64,000 nt of DNA, taken from assembly GCA_036244855.1 (NCBI GenBank), contig BQKZ01000703.1, forward strand, positions 61,431 through 125,430. The letters are read 5' to 3'. Numbering within the stretch: the stretch's first letter is position 1; the number at the start of each line of letters is the position of its first letter. A program made the translations under genes and the position numbers. A model generated the notes under the pieces. It had not been told where the DNA came from and searched no databases. It saw only the letters and a list, made by a program, of their open reading frames with translations. The DNA is from Temnopleurus reevesii. Its lineage: Eukaryota; Echinodermata; Echinoidea; Temnopleuroida; Temnopleuridae. Positions 52,771-64,000 of the stretch are shown piece after piece.

Positions 52771-55149
52771 GTAGCTGGTGTTACCAACATAGGACTTGTA
52801 CAAGTCAGTAATTTTTGTTTTCAGTAAATATTATAAATGATCAGTAAGACTAGGTGCACCAAAAACATAATGGCTTCCATAATACTTGTACGATGCTCAA
52901 AAAGAAAAATAGAAATCACTTCATAATTGTTTCAACTCACTTTGAGCAAAATTTTCAGGATGTGCAGCAGAACAAGAAACATCATGCTACAACTGAAATC
53001 ACTCATGTGTGAAAATGATTGGAGAGTGTTTGATAACATGCAAAACAATTTTTTTGTCTGGGGTAGTTCCAGAAATATTTAACCTACATTTATAAAGACA
53101 TTCCATAATGATGTTTGTGCATTGTGTAAATGACCTGGGATATTTTGTCCCTTTTCAATAATGAAGGGAACATAGAAATTACAGACAGTCAAACTAACAC
53201 AAATTTTTGTGGTAAGACTGAAATCTGGACTATACAAACACACATCAATCACTAAAATGTAGGCCAAATTGAATGGATGTCACTATCATTTCATCCCATA
53301 CAAATCTTGGCTTACGCTACATGTTTTCATCCCAAGTTTAAATATTTGCTTGACATTTCTACATAAATGGACCCAAAATGCAATAACCTAGCCACTATGC
53401 AATGTATCGTAATGAGGTTTCACGGATAAAATAACATCTTAAAATAAAATGGCAAAAAGTACATTGAGCAAAAAAATGCCTCCAGCATCACCTTACAGCA
53501 CTAAAGGCATAAAAAAGTGATGGACGGGCAATGGCATGGCAAGAAATATTACAAAGAGTTGAAATATGTATTGTGATAACACTAATACATTATTTTAATA
53601 AAAGTAAATTCATGTCAAATTTTGTGCTAACTTTGCAATATATGTACCTGTAGAAATCTATAAAATCTTCATCAATATTTCCCTATGTACCACTGACCTT
53701 TTGGGTAGCACTGTTTAAAAAAAAAGAAGAAAAAAGGTCCAAACATGTATAACTTGCACTTCTTCACAAACTGTCATTTCAAGTGCATAAATGTACATGG
53801 GCTAGATGTTCATATTTGAATGTTTTCAGAACCTGCTAATAGGTAACTTCCTAATGAACTAAATACAGATATGGCAACAGTTCATGAATTCAAGGATTTC
53901 ATTACAAGAGTATGAATACTCATGTACGGACATTTATTTCCCCGTTTCTCTCATTTTCTTTGGCATATAAGCTGAATTGCATTATTTACATTTTGATTTT
54001 GACCAATGCATACATGTATTCCTGAAGGGTTGGGATCTCGGTAAATACACAAAGTTCTTGAATTCAGGATTTTTTCGGTTTTCATATTTCATTCAGAATC
54101 ATGTTTTTATTGAAATTTGAAAAATTATAATTGAAGTTTAGAATGAATTTACATATAGACAGATAGATCAGGTTTGCAGGAGAGTATGAATGTAAAATTC
54201 TCATAACGTGCAATTAAGCAGAAGAACCGATAACAAGACACTGTAACTATACGTGTGCAGCACATTTTAAGAAGAATTATTGACATGATATTGAACTAAA
54301 ATGATCTAAATGGTAGATATATTGTAGATTGATCATGCATTTTCTCCTTCAATGTTTTTTTTAATTTCCTTGAACATACTTGCTGCAAATGCATCTTGAC
54401 ATGTATTATGTGCGGTATTCTTGTATTGCACTACATACATGTACGTGAACTCTATGCCCCCTCACGCCGGCTTGAAAGTTGATCGCTGCTAAATATAATC
54501 CATCTTGAAATCCCCACAGATTCAATGCAATTCAAAATTTGAATACAATCATATTTGCTTTCATATATTTATTCCATAAATGCAGTCTTGAATCTAAATA
54601 GTATTGTCATTTAAAGTACAGGGTGTACATGTTTCGCATATATAATTGTGACATCAAATTTCTAGACATAAGGAGGGAGTTCGAACACAAGATAAGTTAT
54701 TGATGATGACAAACAGTTACAACTGAACAGAATGGAAAAATCATGAATTCATAACAATGACATTTTGAATCCTTGGTAAAATTTCAATAAAGATCACGTA
54801 ATAATCATAAACAGATCCATTTTCAAATTCTTAAATCATATTTAGATTCTTTCACAAGATTCAGGAGTCAAAGACTTAGGAGGCAATTGAGTCTTGGCCC
54901 ATATCAAAAGGAAGTTATGGCATGAATAACTTGGTGCTCTGTCAACTGTCGCTTTCTCCTCCGACTCATCTTTCCTCTTTCTTCTCAGTTCTTGTCTGAG
55001 AAGGTTCAAAAGAAACAAGCCCCTTTCACATAGAGCACAAATCAAAATAATTATATGCCACGCTACATGTACATGTGTACAGTTACATTCTAAATATTCA
55101 GAACAACGCGATCATCTATTGACTGTCCTAAGACCTATTATACACATAA

Positions 55150-55320
55150 GGGGGTTCAAAATCGACTGCAAATCAACTGCAACTTTGCAAATTGTAACGC
55201 GCAATTTTATTCGCGCACGCTATGCGAATTAAACAAGACGCGCATGAAACAATGATTTTGATTGGCATGTCCAAATCAACTGCAACTTGAGATCAATTGC
55301 AACTTTTGAACAACACCCCC
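55150..55320. mobile_element. Second full copy of the tgcaactttgcaaattg MITE
   Basis: It matches 46475-46633 in the same orientation, with core aaacaatgattttgattggc. The right end tgaacaacaccccc is intact; the left end has lost the gtgttg part. Confidence 0.8.
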
Positions 55321-56263
55321 TAGTGTAATGTAAAAATAGATTTATGCCCATCACAACAATATATAATTTGGGGGGAGGGGGCCACAGCAACAAGAAACTA
55401 AGTTCGTTTGCAAGAAACGTGCATAAATTTAAATCTATGTCCATGTAATGATAAGGATTTTACAAACAATCTAAAACTAACTGAAAACTGTCCTATAACC
55501 ATGAACTATAAAACTGAAATTGAAGAATTAAGGGCATAACACTATACACACCGCCCACGTCTAGCCAAGAAAATATGACAGCCTGTTTGCGGGGCACTTT
55601 AGAGAAAAACTCCTGTACAAGGCAACCTCTATTTGGCCTGATTCTATGCAAAATGTCTGCACACTAATAAATGCCTTACGCTGTCTGTCTAGCCAGGCTG
55701 GCAAGGGGCACCAGTATGGGGGTAAAATGGACACCTCAGAATGCAACATACTACATGCTGTACACTTCAGTCCTACAGTCTTGGAACGGTGTATAATAAC
55801 TTATTTCTTTCAAAGATTGAATCTACATGATCCTCAATTTGTCAAAATGAGGATGAGCTCTAACAATGTAGTGCGTTATTTGATAGAGAATTCATTATCC
55901 TGCTAGATGAAATAGCAATTATCACTTGACATAACCATTCGAATATTAAAGTTTATCCTACGAAAATAATTTTTAAAAGAAATTATGATTTCCATGGTTT
56001 TCCCCATTTACAATTATCATCATGTACATGTGTATTTATGATCTTCATAAACATTTTTAAGTGCTAAATGGTTTTCCTATAGAAAGAATTGTTTGACGTA
56101 CATATGTAGTTCATTGCTGCAATTAGAAATTAATTGATTATTACGAAGCACCAATTGTGGTAGGAATCATTATTATTTCATGAGAATTCAGGCACAAAAG
56201 AAAATAATTTAAATAGCTGTACATATCATTATCATTACTGTGGCTTTACTTGTTTTTATTGTT

Positions 56264-56391
56264 TAAGCCCCGGTCACATAGGGCCCCTGGAATCAACACG
56301 ACTCTTTGTTCTGAGGAAATTAACTGTGAATTATCAAAGAATCGTGTGGAATCGTGTTGCTTCCCGGCCTCTATGTGACCAGGGCCTTATT
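56264..56391. mobile_element. Palindromic MITE, cggtcacatag ends
   Basis: The left arm taagccccggtcacatagg and the right arm ctatgtgaccagggcctta are inverse copies. The pairing continues inside as aatcaacacgactctttg against caaagaatcgtgtgga. About 128 bp, nearly all foldable. It lies about 200 bp from exon 2. Confidence 0.8.
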
Positions 56392-56587
56392 AGAACATTT
56401 GTTAATAAAATATTTCTAGTGAAAACCAAAGGCATTTTCTTTGCCCTTTTTTCTTCCTTCCTTTTTTTTTACTTCCTTTTTAATTCATATCTTCTTTAGA
56501 CCATCAACTTTTATGAAATTTTGTATCTATCAAATTCCACTTTGGGTGGGACATCCTGTATACATTTACATTGCAACAATAACTCAC

Positions 56588-56620
56588 CTTGCGATCTACC
56601 AGTATTTTGTAGCAGGATAA
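56588..56620 (-). CDS. Exon 2 (33 nt): end of signal peptide and cleavage region
   Basis: This small symmetric phase 1-1 exon is bounded by an acceptor (cttgttttatcaacag) and a strong donor (gcaag|gtgagt). Read in the phase set by exon 1 it gives Val then ILLQNTGRSQ, and its last base makes Ala with exon 3. The joined peptide ends its hydrophobic run at ILL, then has a polar c-region and S-Q-A before Glu-Cys. Ser at -3 and Ala at -1 fit signal peptidase rules, so the mature protein would start at Glu27, one residue before the first CUB cysteine. The other two frames give no comparable fit, and one contains a stop. A 33-base exon is weak evidence on its own; confidence comes from the agreement in phase, hydrophobicity and cleavage site with its neighbours. 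Confidence 0.66.
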
Positions 56621-58623
56621 CTGTTGATAAAACAAGAAAGAAAAAGAGAATATATTAATCACGTAAGGATTTCATTCAACTTAAACACACGTACAGTAAT
56701 ATATGGTTTTGGTAATGACTGGAAAATGACAGTTCACAAAATAGACAAAGTCTGTAAAGAACACTCTGAACCATGAATAATTGCTAATTGCTTTTGAAGA
56801 AAAAGTGTGTTAAAAGTAGTGAGCAGATTAAGTCTAAAATGCAGCGCTGCGTTGGCTATTTAAAGTACAAAATCAATGATTCTAAACCAGTGCATTTTTA
56901 ACCGAAATAATCACTTACTGACCAGTGTTGCTAGGCTCAGTAAAACATGTTCAACAAATTGAAAATCAACAATACATATGATTGAATATCAAAAGCCATT
57001 GTTTTCTTGATTACTGAATTGTTATTCTTACTCGAAACAGCGTATGATTCAAAATATCGCTAAAAGCTACCTGTACCTGTACATGTACCATCTACATGTA
57101 CAAGTACTGGTCAGTATCATATTTTGATAGACTGCATTATCCTGGATTGACCTGCAAAAACCATAAAAAATTATGCTTTCAAAGTTTCATTTTACTAACA
57201 CGTATACACATGTACTGTACATGTACGTCTAGCATAATTTACACGTATTGTGCCCCTTTATGTGCAATTCCATTTATATTTTCAAAATATAAATGTGCCC
57301 TACTTCCAAAGCTACTTGTCACAAAAGTTCTTGATAATCCAAACTATGGATAATGTCAAAGGTCATTTCATATTTTCCCAAGCGTCATGTTAACCATTCA
57401 TTACCTTGTCAAGCAGTAAGTTCGTATTATGAGATGAAAAATGGATTGAAACAAAATAAAATGAAAAATATTCCTGAAGTTCCTCAGAATTGCATTGAGT
57501 AGTCAGTATGTACAGGAAAGTCTAACAGGGAAAAAGAGGACTGTAGATATGTAGGCTAATACCTGTAGTCTTGGAAAACAAGGTCTGATATAGAACTGCA
57601 ATTTATAAACAGACTAAAATTTTGTTCTATACAATGTATACAATGTAACAGAGATTTGGAGTATTACTACGTACATGTACATAGTAGAAATGTGTTATGA
57701 AGAGACCAGCAAGAAGATTCCTGTTGTAATAGAAAGTTCCTTTTCCAATTCAGCCTCCCTGTATTGCCCCCTTTCCCCCTGATATAATCATGGTTCCATG
57801 ATATAATGAGGTAACTTCCATTTGTACCAAATGGACCCGATTGCTTTACATACATGTAACATACTGTACTTTGTATACAAACTAACCACACTGTGATTAA
57901 ACATATTTAAATGTTTTTAAACAAATCAACTAGCAATATAAATAGTTGATGAAACTTTGAAAGCTAGAACTTTTCTAGATTTTCAAGGGCTTGCCAATTC
58001 AAAATAAAGGTAAAGAAGGAAGAATGGTGTTTGCTAGCAATGTTTAGACACACAAATAAAGTACTAATTGTTAAATTGGAGATCAAAATTTAAAGTATGA
58101 CAAATCTAGGAGTATCTTTCTCCAAGTCCAATGAAATGAGCATACATGTAAAGGCCTGGCTTTTGATAGCCTTGGATTAATTTATGCCAAAGAAGAGGAA
58201 TTACGATTATTCTTATAGTTTGTTATACATTGCGATGCACTATTTGTATGGACAGTCTGGTAATATATCCTCCATTGTAGGATACTAATCTGGGATGAAT
58301 TAATGATTCATCAGAAGACAGTGTTACCATCGTCCGCTGTGTCTGCGTTATAATCGTGGGCAGCTACAAACCGAGAAGTTCAGACCATAAAAGTCAAACC
58401 GCTTCATGATATAACATTACATCCAAGATTGATGTAATATCTGGAAGCATTTAGGGAAGTCTAGAAGTTGAGTGTCTAGGTTACTCCCATTAGTACTGGC
58501 TTCCATACACAGTGCAATGACATTTCAAACCAGGACAAACCAGTAACATAACTTTACAACATCTTGAGATATCTTGAAGTCAAGTTCATGCATAAATATA
58601 CAGGTCTCTGCATGAAAATAGTA

Positions 58624-58799
58624 CAGTCTAACCTCATTATAAACGAGGTCGTTGGGACCACAGGAATTACCTCTTTATATTGAAACCTTGTTATATCAGG
58701 GCCAAAATACAATAAAATACAAAGAGATGGGACCAGGAAAATTACCTTGTTATAACGAGAGCTCATTATATCAGTGCTCTTTATAACGAGGTTTGACTG
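58624..58799. mobile_element. Tc1/mariner-pogo-type MITE with TA target duplication
   Basis: The ends cagtctaacctcattataa and ttataacgaggtttgactg are inverted copies, flanked by TA on both sides (58622-58623 and 58800-58801). Internal subterminal copies of cttgttatan and ctcgttataa add more stems. TA duplications and this cagtnnaacctcgttata end are typical of pogo-like mariner derivatives. No transposase is encoded. Confidence 0.85.
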
Positions 58800-58904
58800 T
58801 AGTACTAAAGTCATCTAAAATCAATGGCCTGTATTCCGATAGTAAGGTTTAACTTAACACCAGACTAAGTTCTGTTATTTTACTTCAGCCCTTTAACTGC
58901 TTTT

Positions 58905-59057
58905 GGGACCCATTACATAAAACTTAAAATTGTGACAATTTTGCCACAAAATGTTAATTATCATGACAACTATATGTGTGACAGGCAATCCTTACCATTA
59001 ATAGCAAAATAAGTAGCAAAATTGTCACAATCTCATGGTTTATGCAACACGGCCCTG
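58905..59057. mobile_element. Hairpin element with aattgtgacaattttgc arms
   Basis: The left arm cattacataaaacttaaaat then tgtgacaattttgc pairs with the right arm gcaaaattgtcacaatc then tcatggtttatgcaac. About 153 bp. A fragment with similar tgacaat words lies at 40260-40330. Confidence 0.65.
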
Positions 59058-60404
59058 CAATAAATTTGCAAAATGTTATGGAACATAAACTTCAAATTAA
59101 TCAACTTTGTTTTTTATTTAACATTTATTAAAGACTTTTTTTCAATTTATGTGCATTATGAACAGAACCAATAAAGTGGACAGTAACATTGTTACAATTA
59201 ACATTGTGCAATATGTATGTTCACATGCATGTTGTCATATTGTTTACTCAATGAAGAAATTAAGATAAAAATACCCATAAGCGCCAAAAGAAAATCATGA
59301 TTTCATGGCACAAAAACATAACATTCAAACCAACCTTTGATAATTTACTCTCGTAAATGTACATTTAAATTGACAATGCACATAGTGTTGCAATGTACAG
59401 TGTACAAATGTACATTGTTACCCTTCAGGTCTTCTTGTGATTGAATATTACAAATTTTTAGCTTATCATATGTACCAAAATGTATTGAGTCAAGAATAAT
59501 TTTCAACATTTGCAGTTTTCTGGCTCTTTTTGAATGTGCTCTATAAATCCCATTTTATCAAAAATTGCTTACTCTTAATTCTGTTGACAGAAATATCTTT
59601 TAAAAAATTGAATTCAGTTAACATCTTTACCATGAAGAATGGGCACCTTTGGCTTTTACGATGGCAATCGATCATATGAAAAAAAAAATATGCCCAAGTC
59701 TGGTGCTTACATTTATAGAAATCATAACCGAATTTGGTCAATATAATCCGTTCAATTGCCTGCCTGTACATAAATTTACATCATGAATGGTAATAGCCTT
59801 TATCGTAAATCCTACACAATTATTAGCAAATATACTACATTTTAGACGTACGTTAACATATTAGCAGCTTGTTATCTCATTATAGAAGATAATCATTACT
59901 AAGCTAATGGCAGTACGATTAGTGAAAGTTTTATTGATATAAAAATGTCTCAAAATTGGCAAAAATAAATCCCAGCAAAGATTTCAGCTCGTAGGCCTAC
60001 AGAATGAACGAAGAGATTTCTCTGAATGTTCATCTCTGACGTCACTGTCCTAATGGAGTTGGTCAATCTTGTAATCCTGTACTCGTACAATTCATCATTT
60101 TCCAAGAAGTGAAAGAAGAAATAAAAAGTTGAGAACGAGAGACAATGGCAAGGATGACTCTTCTTATTCCTTTTCGTCCAAGTTTTATTTTAGATCCAAG
60201 ACATTTTTACAATGCTCTATAAATTTGATACATATCTTTTTGTACAGTGATTTTTCTATTTTAAATGTGCCTGGTAATGTTCTTTATCAAATTGAATCTT
60301 CAATGTTTGAAATACTTTACAACAAACCCGTTTGATGCTATCAAACCATGAACTTCCATTTTTCATATTGAACTCCAAATGTGCTCCACTTATCCCCATA
60401 TAGG

Positions 60405-60588
60405 ACCGAAAGCGCCATGAGCACCGAAAGGTGGACCTGTGCGCTATACAAGTAGCCACTATTATTATTATTATTAAATATTAGTATTTCTTTATCAGCT
60501 TTATTCATCCTTCTTTCTACGCACTTAGAGATGTTACTGGAGTGAGTGAGAAAGAGCTATATAAAAAATCTTATTTTTATTATTATAA
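60405..60588. repeat. Two adjacent retroposon tails
   Basis: The first runs gaaagcgccatgagcaccga to tgtgcgctatacaagtagcc and (att)n. The second runs cgcacttagagatgttactg to gctatataaaaaatctta and (att)n. Both look like 3' ends of LINE/SINE copies on the plus strand. Confidence 0.5.
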
Positions 60589-60695
60589 ATGAGCAAAATT
60601 ACTATCGCTGAAATTGGAAAAATTGTGAAGATCCCTCATATCCATCAGAATTTGTAATGTGCTATGAATTATAAATGGGGAATCTACTTACTCAC

Positions 60696-60729
60696 CTACT
60701 ATTTCACCTGTATTTTCGATGGGGTCATG
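60696..60729 (-). other. Cryptic or alternative exon candidate in intron 1
   Basis: On the minus strand there is a fair acceptor (poly-T then gcttatcggcag) and a strong donor (gtag|gtgagtaag) flanking 34 nt. Spliced between exons 1 and 2 it would create an immediate stop (G+CA, then TGA). Alternatively an unspliced frame starting upstream, MPIMLTIFFKIFAYRQ and onward, reaches this donor in phase 1 and could act as another first exon. The signal peptide would then be less convincing than with exon 1. There is no independent support. Confidence 0.15.
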
Positions 60730-62428
60730 CTGCCGATAAGCAAATATCTTAAAAAAAATAGTCAACATGATAGGCATCGCTGTCGGTAGGCAATGCCTAC
60801 TCCTGCAAGGGAAGTTCTCCTTGTGTAGCCCTAGTATTAGTCTGTCGTTGAGGTTTAACAGCTCTTTCATTCATGAGTCTGTTAATTGGTTGACGCTTAA
60901 TATATACCACTACTAAATGCAAGACTTCATATTTTCACAAATACAAGTAAATGTTATGAAGCTGTTCCACAAATTTGCAGGTTAAAAAAATCTTGATCTT
61001 GAATCAACAGATTGAGGAAGAGGTAATGAAGAAATGTTTTTATCACTGCTGCATGGTCTCTCTGATATTCCTAAGTTTTCCTTTGTGCATCTTTGACTTG
61101 AATCCTCGGTCTATACTTGTACTAAAACATGCTTCACATTTTAAGTGTTGACACATACTTCATCAATCCATCTTAAGTCATAATCCCTGGAACTGCATAT
61201 TTCATCAATTTATTCCAGTGTAGCTTCTTCAATGAGATGCAAAAGGGATTCCTCCATCATTAGGTACTGTAGGATGCCGGCTCTGAATTTGTTTCTAGTA
61301 GTACAAAGCTCTCCTTACTATCACATTTCTAAGAGGGAAGTTTCCCTTCAGCAAACTCTGCAGCACCAGCAAACTCTGCAGCACTGACAATTGCGTAGCA
61401 GAGAATACAGTCCATTTCTGGCAAGTATATACTGTCCTTCAACACCTGTGATACTTGTTCTACTATTACCTTCAGGTATTTATATGGATACAGTTCATTA
61501 GACCTTTATCAACTAATCACATTCTTTGCAACTGCTTGCTCGAAAGACTCATCCCAAATGAGCTTCTTCAATGAGCTACCCAAGGGAGCAATTCAGATAT
61601 CAGAACCTTGTCTCTTCCATCTACTTAAAATTTGGTCTGCTGTCAAGTGCTGCTGAAGAATTCTCATTTGAACAGGTGTGTTCAAACTTATTTCTCCTAT
61701 CCGATCCTCTTCAAATCCCGCCTCTGACTTCACTCTAGGTTGTATTTTCAAGATTCACGATGATGGAATAATTCTCCAACGAGGGCGATGTCTGCAACAT
61801 ACTACTTCAGCTTGTTCCTGCTGATCTTTGCAAAGATTAGAATAACCTAAAATATTGAATGAATCACACATTTGCTCCCTACCCCAATAAAAAAAAAGAT
61901 AACCTCAACTTCTCAAAATTGTGGATACCTGACCAAATGCCCAATTTTCCGTGAATGAAGTCAATGGTCTTTATGGTTCTTATTATTTCATCAAGAATTC
62001 TCCTGTGATAAATTTTTCTGAAAATGACTGAAGTGAATGATGAAAAAAGGGATTCTATAGCATTACACTGGTGCTAAAATGTGGAGTTTAAAACAATATT
62101 ATTTACTTGCAGAGAAGTACATGAAATATATCATAACACACCATCAAAACTTACCAGCTTGCATAAAAAATAGTTCAATTAAATTCATTTAAAAAAAATA
62201 TTAAATTATTCATAACTTCCTTACTAATTTGTCTGATTTGTTTCAAACTTTCTAAAACTGTTTTTTTTTTCTCTCTCCCTCTGATTTTTTAATCACAGCG
62301 AGATTTGTTTGGGGCTAACCCAGTCTATAATGTCTTAGCACAACCTAATTGGCAATCAAATCCGGGCCTTTCTGAAAAACTAATTGAGCAACCTATTCAG
62401 TGGGGGGGGGCTAAAGTTGTAAGACTAA

Positions 62429-62592
62429 GGGGGTGTCGTTCAAAAAGCAAGTTGCAGTTGATCGGAACGCGCCAACCAAAATCATTGTTTCATGCGCATC
62501 TTGTTAAATGCGCACAGCATGCGCGAATGAAAATGCACGTTACAATTTGCACAGTTGCAGTTGATTTGCAGTTGATTTTGAACAACACCCCC
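62429..62592. mobile_element. Third full copy of the tgcaactttgcaaattg MITE, inverted
   Basis: It begins gggggtgtcgttcaaaaagc and ends gattttgaacaacaccccc, in the opposite orientation to the copies at 46475 and 55150. It is flanked on both sides by taa, a likely 3-bp target duplication. It supplies most of the second half of the plus-strand frame at 62305-62595, which is not a gene. Confidence 0.85.
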
Positions 62593-62928
62593 TAAGAGGT
62601 AAGCAAAACCGGACTTACAAATAACAGTCAAGTCTGCGCATGTTGCCTCATTTTGTGAACAAAACCAATAAATTCATACCCTGGTGCAACAGAAGTGAAA
62701 TTCTTTTAATTAAAAAAAATCCTTTCAAATCTTAAAGCCAAGAAAATAAAATGGCTTTTCGCCCAACATTTTATTTTTAAAAAAATTAAGTTATCCTGGA
62801 GAAACTGGGCCTAGGCCTACTTAGAAAATTGATACACATTGACGGGGTTACCTGGACGGATTACCTGCTGATGATGATGTCCAGATTTTTTACTTCAATA
62901 TGTTTGTTATTGTTTATTAACAATGATT

Positions 62929-63240
62929 TAAGGCCATGGGCATAGCAGCGTTGCGTTGACGTGCACCCAGCAAGCGGCCCTTCTTACTTAGTCTCCGGTC
63001 CTAGGCTTACCAGGAAGTCTTTCCATGTGTGCATTTTACAAAAGCGAAGTCCAGTCCAGTTCAGTGCCCACCTCTTTATCATACAGTACGACTTCCAAGT
63101 TCAAGCAGGCTACAACTAACTCCAGCTCGGGTCGGTCTAGGCCAGGTCCCTGTGAATGAATGAATAACGGCGCCCGCCCGCCCAGGTGCGCAGATATTCA
63201 CCGCTCATTAATCTGTGGGCATAAACAGTTAACGGATTAA
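62929..63240 (-). other. GC-richer patch in intron 1 with a good donor; possible alternative leader exon
   Basis: This patch has many CpGs and sits immediately downstream of exon 1 in the gene's direction. On the minus strand it contains a consensus donor (cttcctg|gtaagcc, last exon base 63011). An open frame leading into that donor ends in phase 0, which does not match exon 2 in phase 1. If used, it would therefore have to be untranslated. It may equally be plain promoter-proximal DNA. Confidence 0.2.
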
Positions 63241-63268
63241 AAATACATTCATAATCCCTAAAACTTAC

Positions 63269-63311
63269 CTATCAAACCAAGGCATACAAAAGATTCGGTC
63301 TGGCGGTCCAT
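63269..63311 (-). CDS. Exon 1 (coding part) of a CUB-domain secretory protein: start and signal-peptide N-half
   Basis: This minus-strand exon encodes MDRQTESFVCLGLI and ends at a consensus donor (gatag|gtaagt) in phase 1. Its last G joins the first two bases of exon 2 to make Val, so the hydrophobic core continues as FVCLGLIVILL across the intron. I chose the ATG at 63311 because it has A at -3 and G at +4, and because it puts a short charged n-region before the core, as in a classical signal peptide. An in-frame ATG at 63401 would add 30 residues. Its context is poorer and a TGA lies three codons upstream of it. Short upstream ATG frames, one beginning just ahead of 63401, also favour the inner start. 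The exon is seen as sequence; its role follows from joining it to exons 2 and 3. No transcript was available to confirm the start. Confidence 0.68.
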
Positions 63312-64000
63312 ACTCAGGTAACAAAACAACGCAGAAATTGCCAGGCTGCGCACCTTTCCCTGGTTAAAGCGGCAAAACCTCCTATCACTGTAACCTTTCA
63401 TGTGGTGTCACCGTAGCGCCTTCCATGATTCCCAGTCCACAACGCACATTCTATGCGGCGAACACCAATGTACACGGCCAATGGTTCGCTACATTACAAG
63501 GGGCGCATACTGCTGCTGTACCCACGTTTACATGCATTCACTCGCCATGTATATTTGCACCATAGTCTGGCTAATAATATCTGCAATGCCGAAGTAGTCT
63601 AGCCAGGTTTTCCGAATGCAGCCGAACGTCCCCGATGGTCCTCACCTCTCTTACTTTCCGCCAAGAATTACGGCAAAAATGACCTCTTTCCCCATCGATT
63701 CACAGTAGGAGCTCCAAGCTATAATACCAAAGAACATGAAATTATCCAAAACGTAGAGCCAGATGGTATACTTCCTTAGAATTAAGAGATATTTTAGATG
63801 CAAAGAGGGCGAGTACCGAGTGAGGAAAATGAGTAGTCTCTCCAGACGGGTAACTACCATAATGCAGACAGGTAAGGTTTAAAAATGTCTGGCGATAACT
63901 TACAACATGGATTACACGCAGTTAAAATTCCATATCTAAGATGGTATCATGAATTCTCAAATACATGACACTCATGCAAAAAGTATTTGTGAATTGAAAA
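63312..64000 (-). promoter_or_regulatory. 5' leader and probable promoter side of the CUB gene
   Basis: This is the region upstream of the chosen start, on the 5' side of the minus-strand gene. It is less AT-rich than the introns and carries several CpGs between about 63300 and 63660. I see no clear acceptor just upstream of 63401, so the leader may be continuous with exon 1. A possible donor (cggaaa|gtaagag) near 63650 could end an additional untranslated exon. Upstream ATGs are present. I could not identify a convincing TATA box or initiator, so no transcription start is placed. Confidence 0.35.

Larger units (their letters stand above)
48254..56587 (-). other. Intron 2 of the CUB gene
   Basis: This is about 8.3 kb. 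It holds the tandem pair at 50430-50700, the G-rich minisatellite at 51420-52770, the MITE at 55150 and the palindrome at 56264. A 92-codon plus-strand open frame at 49105-49383 has no recognisable domain and no clear splice context. The stretches 48.3-50.2, 52.8-55.1 and 55.3-56.2 kb are AT-rich with no other structure I can name. Confidence 0.55.
56621..63268 (-). other. Intron 1 of the CUB gene
   Basis: This is about 6.6 kb of AT-rich sequence. It contains the TA-flanked MITE at 58624, two partial or whole hairpin elements at 58827-59057, retroposon tails at 60405-60588 and the palindromic MITE at 62429. A low-complexity AT-rich stretch with no coding signal runs from about 60.9 to 62.3 kb. 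Apart from the candidates listed separately I see no exon. Confidence 0.55.

Noticed and set aside
51918..52803. Long frames with VGRGVAGR or TPSNPPSY repeats
   Set aside because: The 24-bp repeat unit is a multiple of three, so frames stay open on both strands without coding.
63651..63860. 69-codon minus-strand frame with a late Met and hydrophobic run MGKEVIFAVILGG
   Set aside because: It looks like a possible signal peptide, but its donor is in phase 2 and joining it to exon 2 gives a stop. Exon 1 at 63269 fits better.

Overview
This is 64 kb of animal nuclear DNA, most likely from an echinoderm and probably a sea urchin. That is an inference from several signs: AT-rich sequence with multi-kilobase introns, frequent tacatgta and taggcctac words, many short palindromic MITE-like elements, tRNA-derived SINE-like repeats, retroposon tails of the form gcgctatataaat(att)n, long microsatellites and minisatellites, and a scaffold gap of Ns. 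Nothing looks bacterial, organellar or viral.

The one gene I can support lies on the minus strand and crosses the right half of the window. Four exons, read from high to low coordinate, join in one frame and every junction falls in phase 1. Exon 1 (63269-63311) is the first part of a signal peptide. Exon 2 (56588-56620) gives the rest of its hydrophobic core and the region before the cleavage site. Exon 3 (47852-48253) is an almost complete CUB domain. Exon 4 (33658-33774) is a Cys- and N-glycosylation-sequon-rich stalk. The model gives the first 198 residues of a secreted or membrane-anchored single-CUB protein. No stop codon is reached, so the 3' end is missing from the model. The introns are about 6.6, 8.3 and 14.1 kb.

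The rest is intron or intergenic DNA. Layout from left to right: AT-rich sequence with a (TAG)n array (about 4.85 kb); a three-copy repeat of about 240 bp (7.9-8.6 kb); a GA tract (10.9 kb); a G-rich repeat block containing a large direct duplication joined at a single N (12.5-13.96 kb); a 951-base gap followed by a repeat of about 165 bp (15.45-16.96 kb); a SINE (18.1 kb); a degenerate repeat of about 44 bp (25 kb); a CpG-containing patch (27.1-27.8 kb); hairpin MITEs (31.4 and 33.4 kb); exon 4; a second SINE (36.8 kb); a four-copy repeat of about 253 bp (37.3-38.3 kb); MITEs including a nested pair (46.5-47.6 kb); the CUB exon; a 24-bp G-rich minisatellite (51.4-52.8 kb); five more MITE-type elements (55-62.6 kb); then exon 1 and its upstream region. 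Most open frames in the window fall inside repeats or look like chance.
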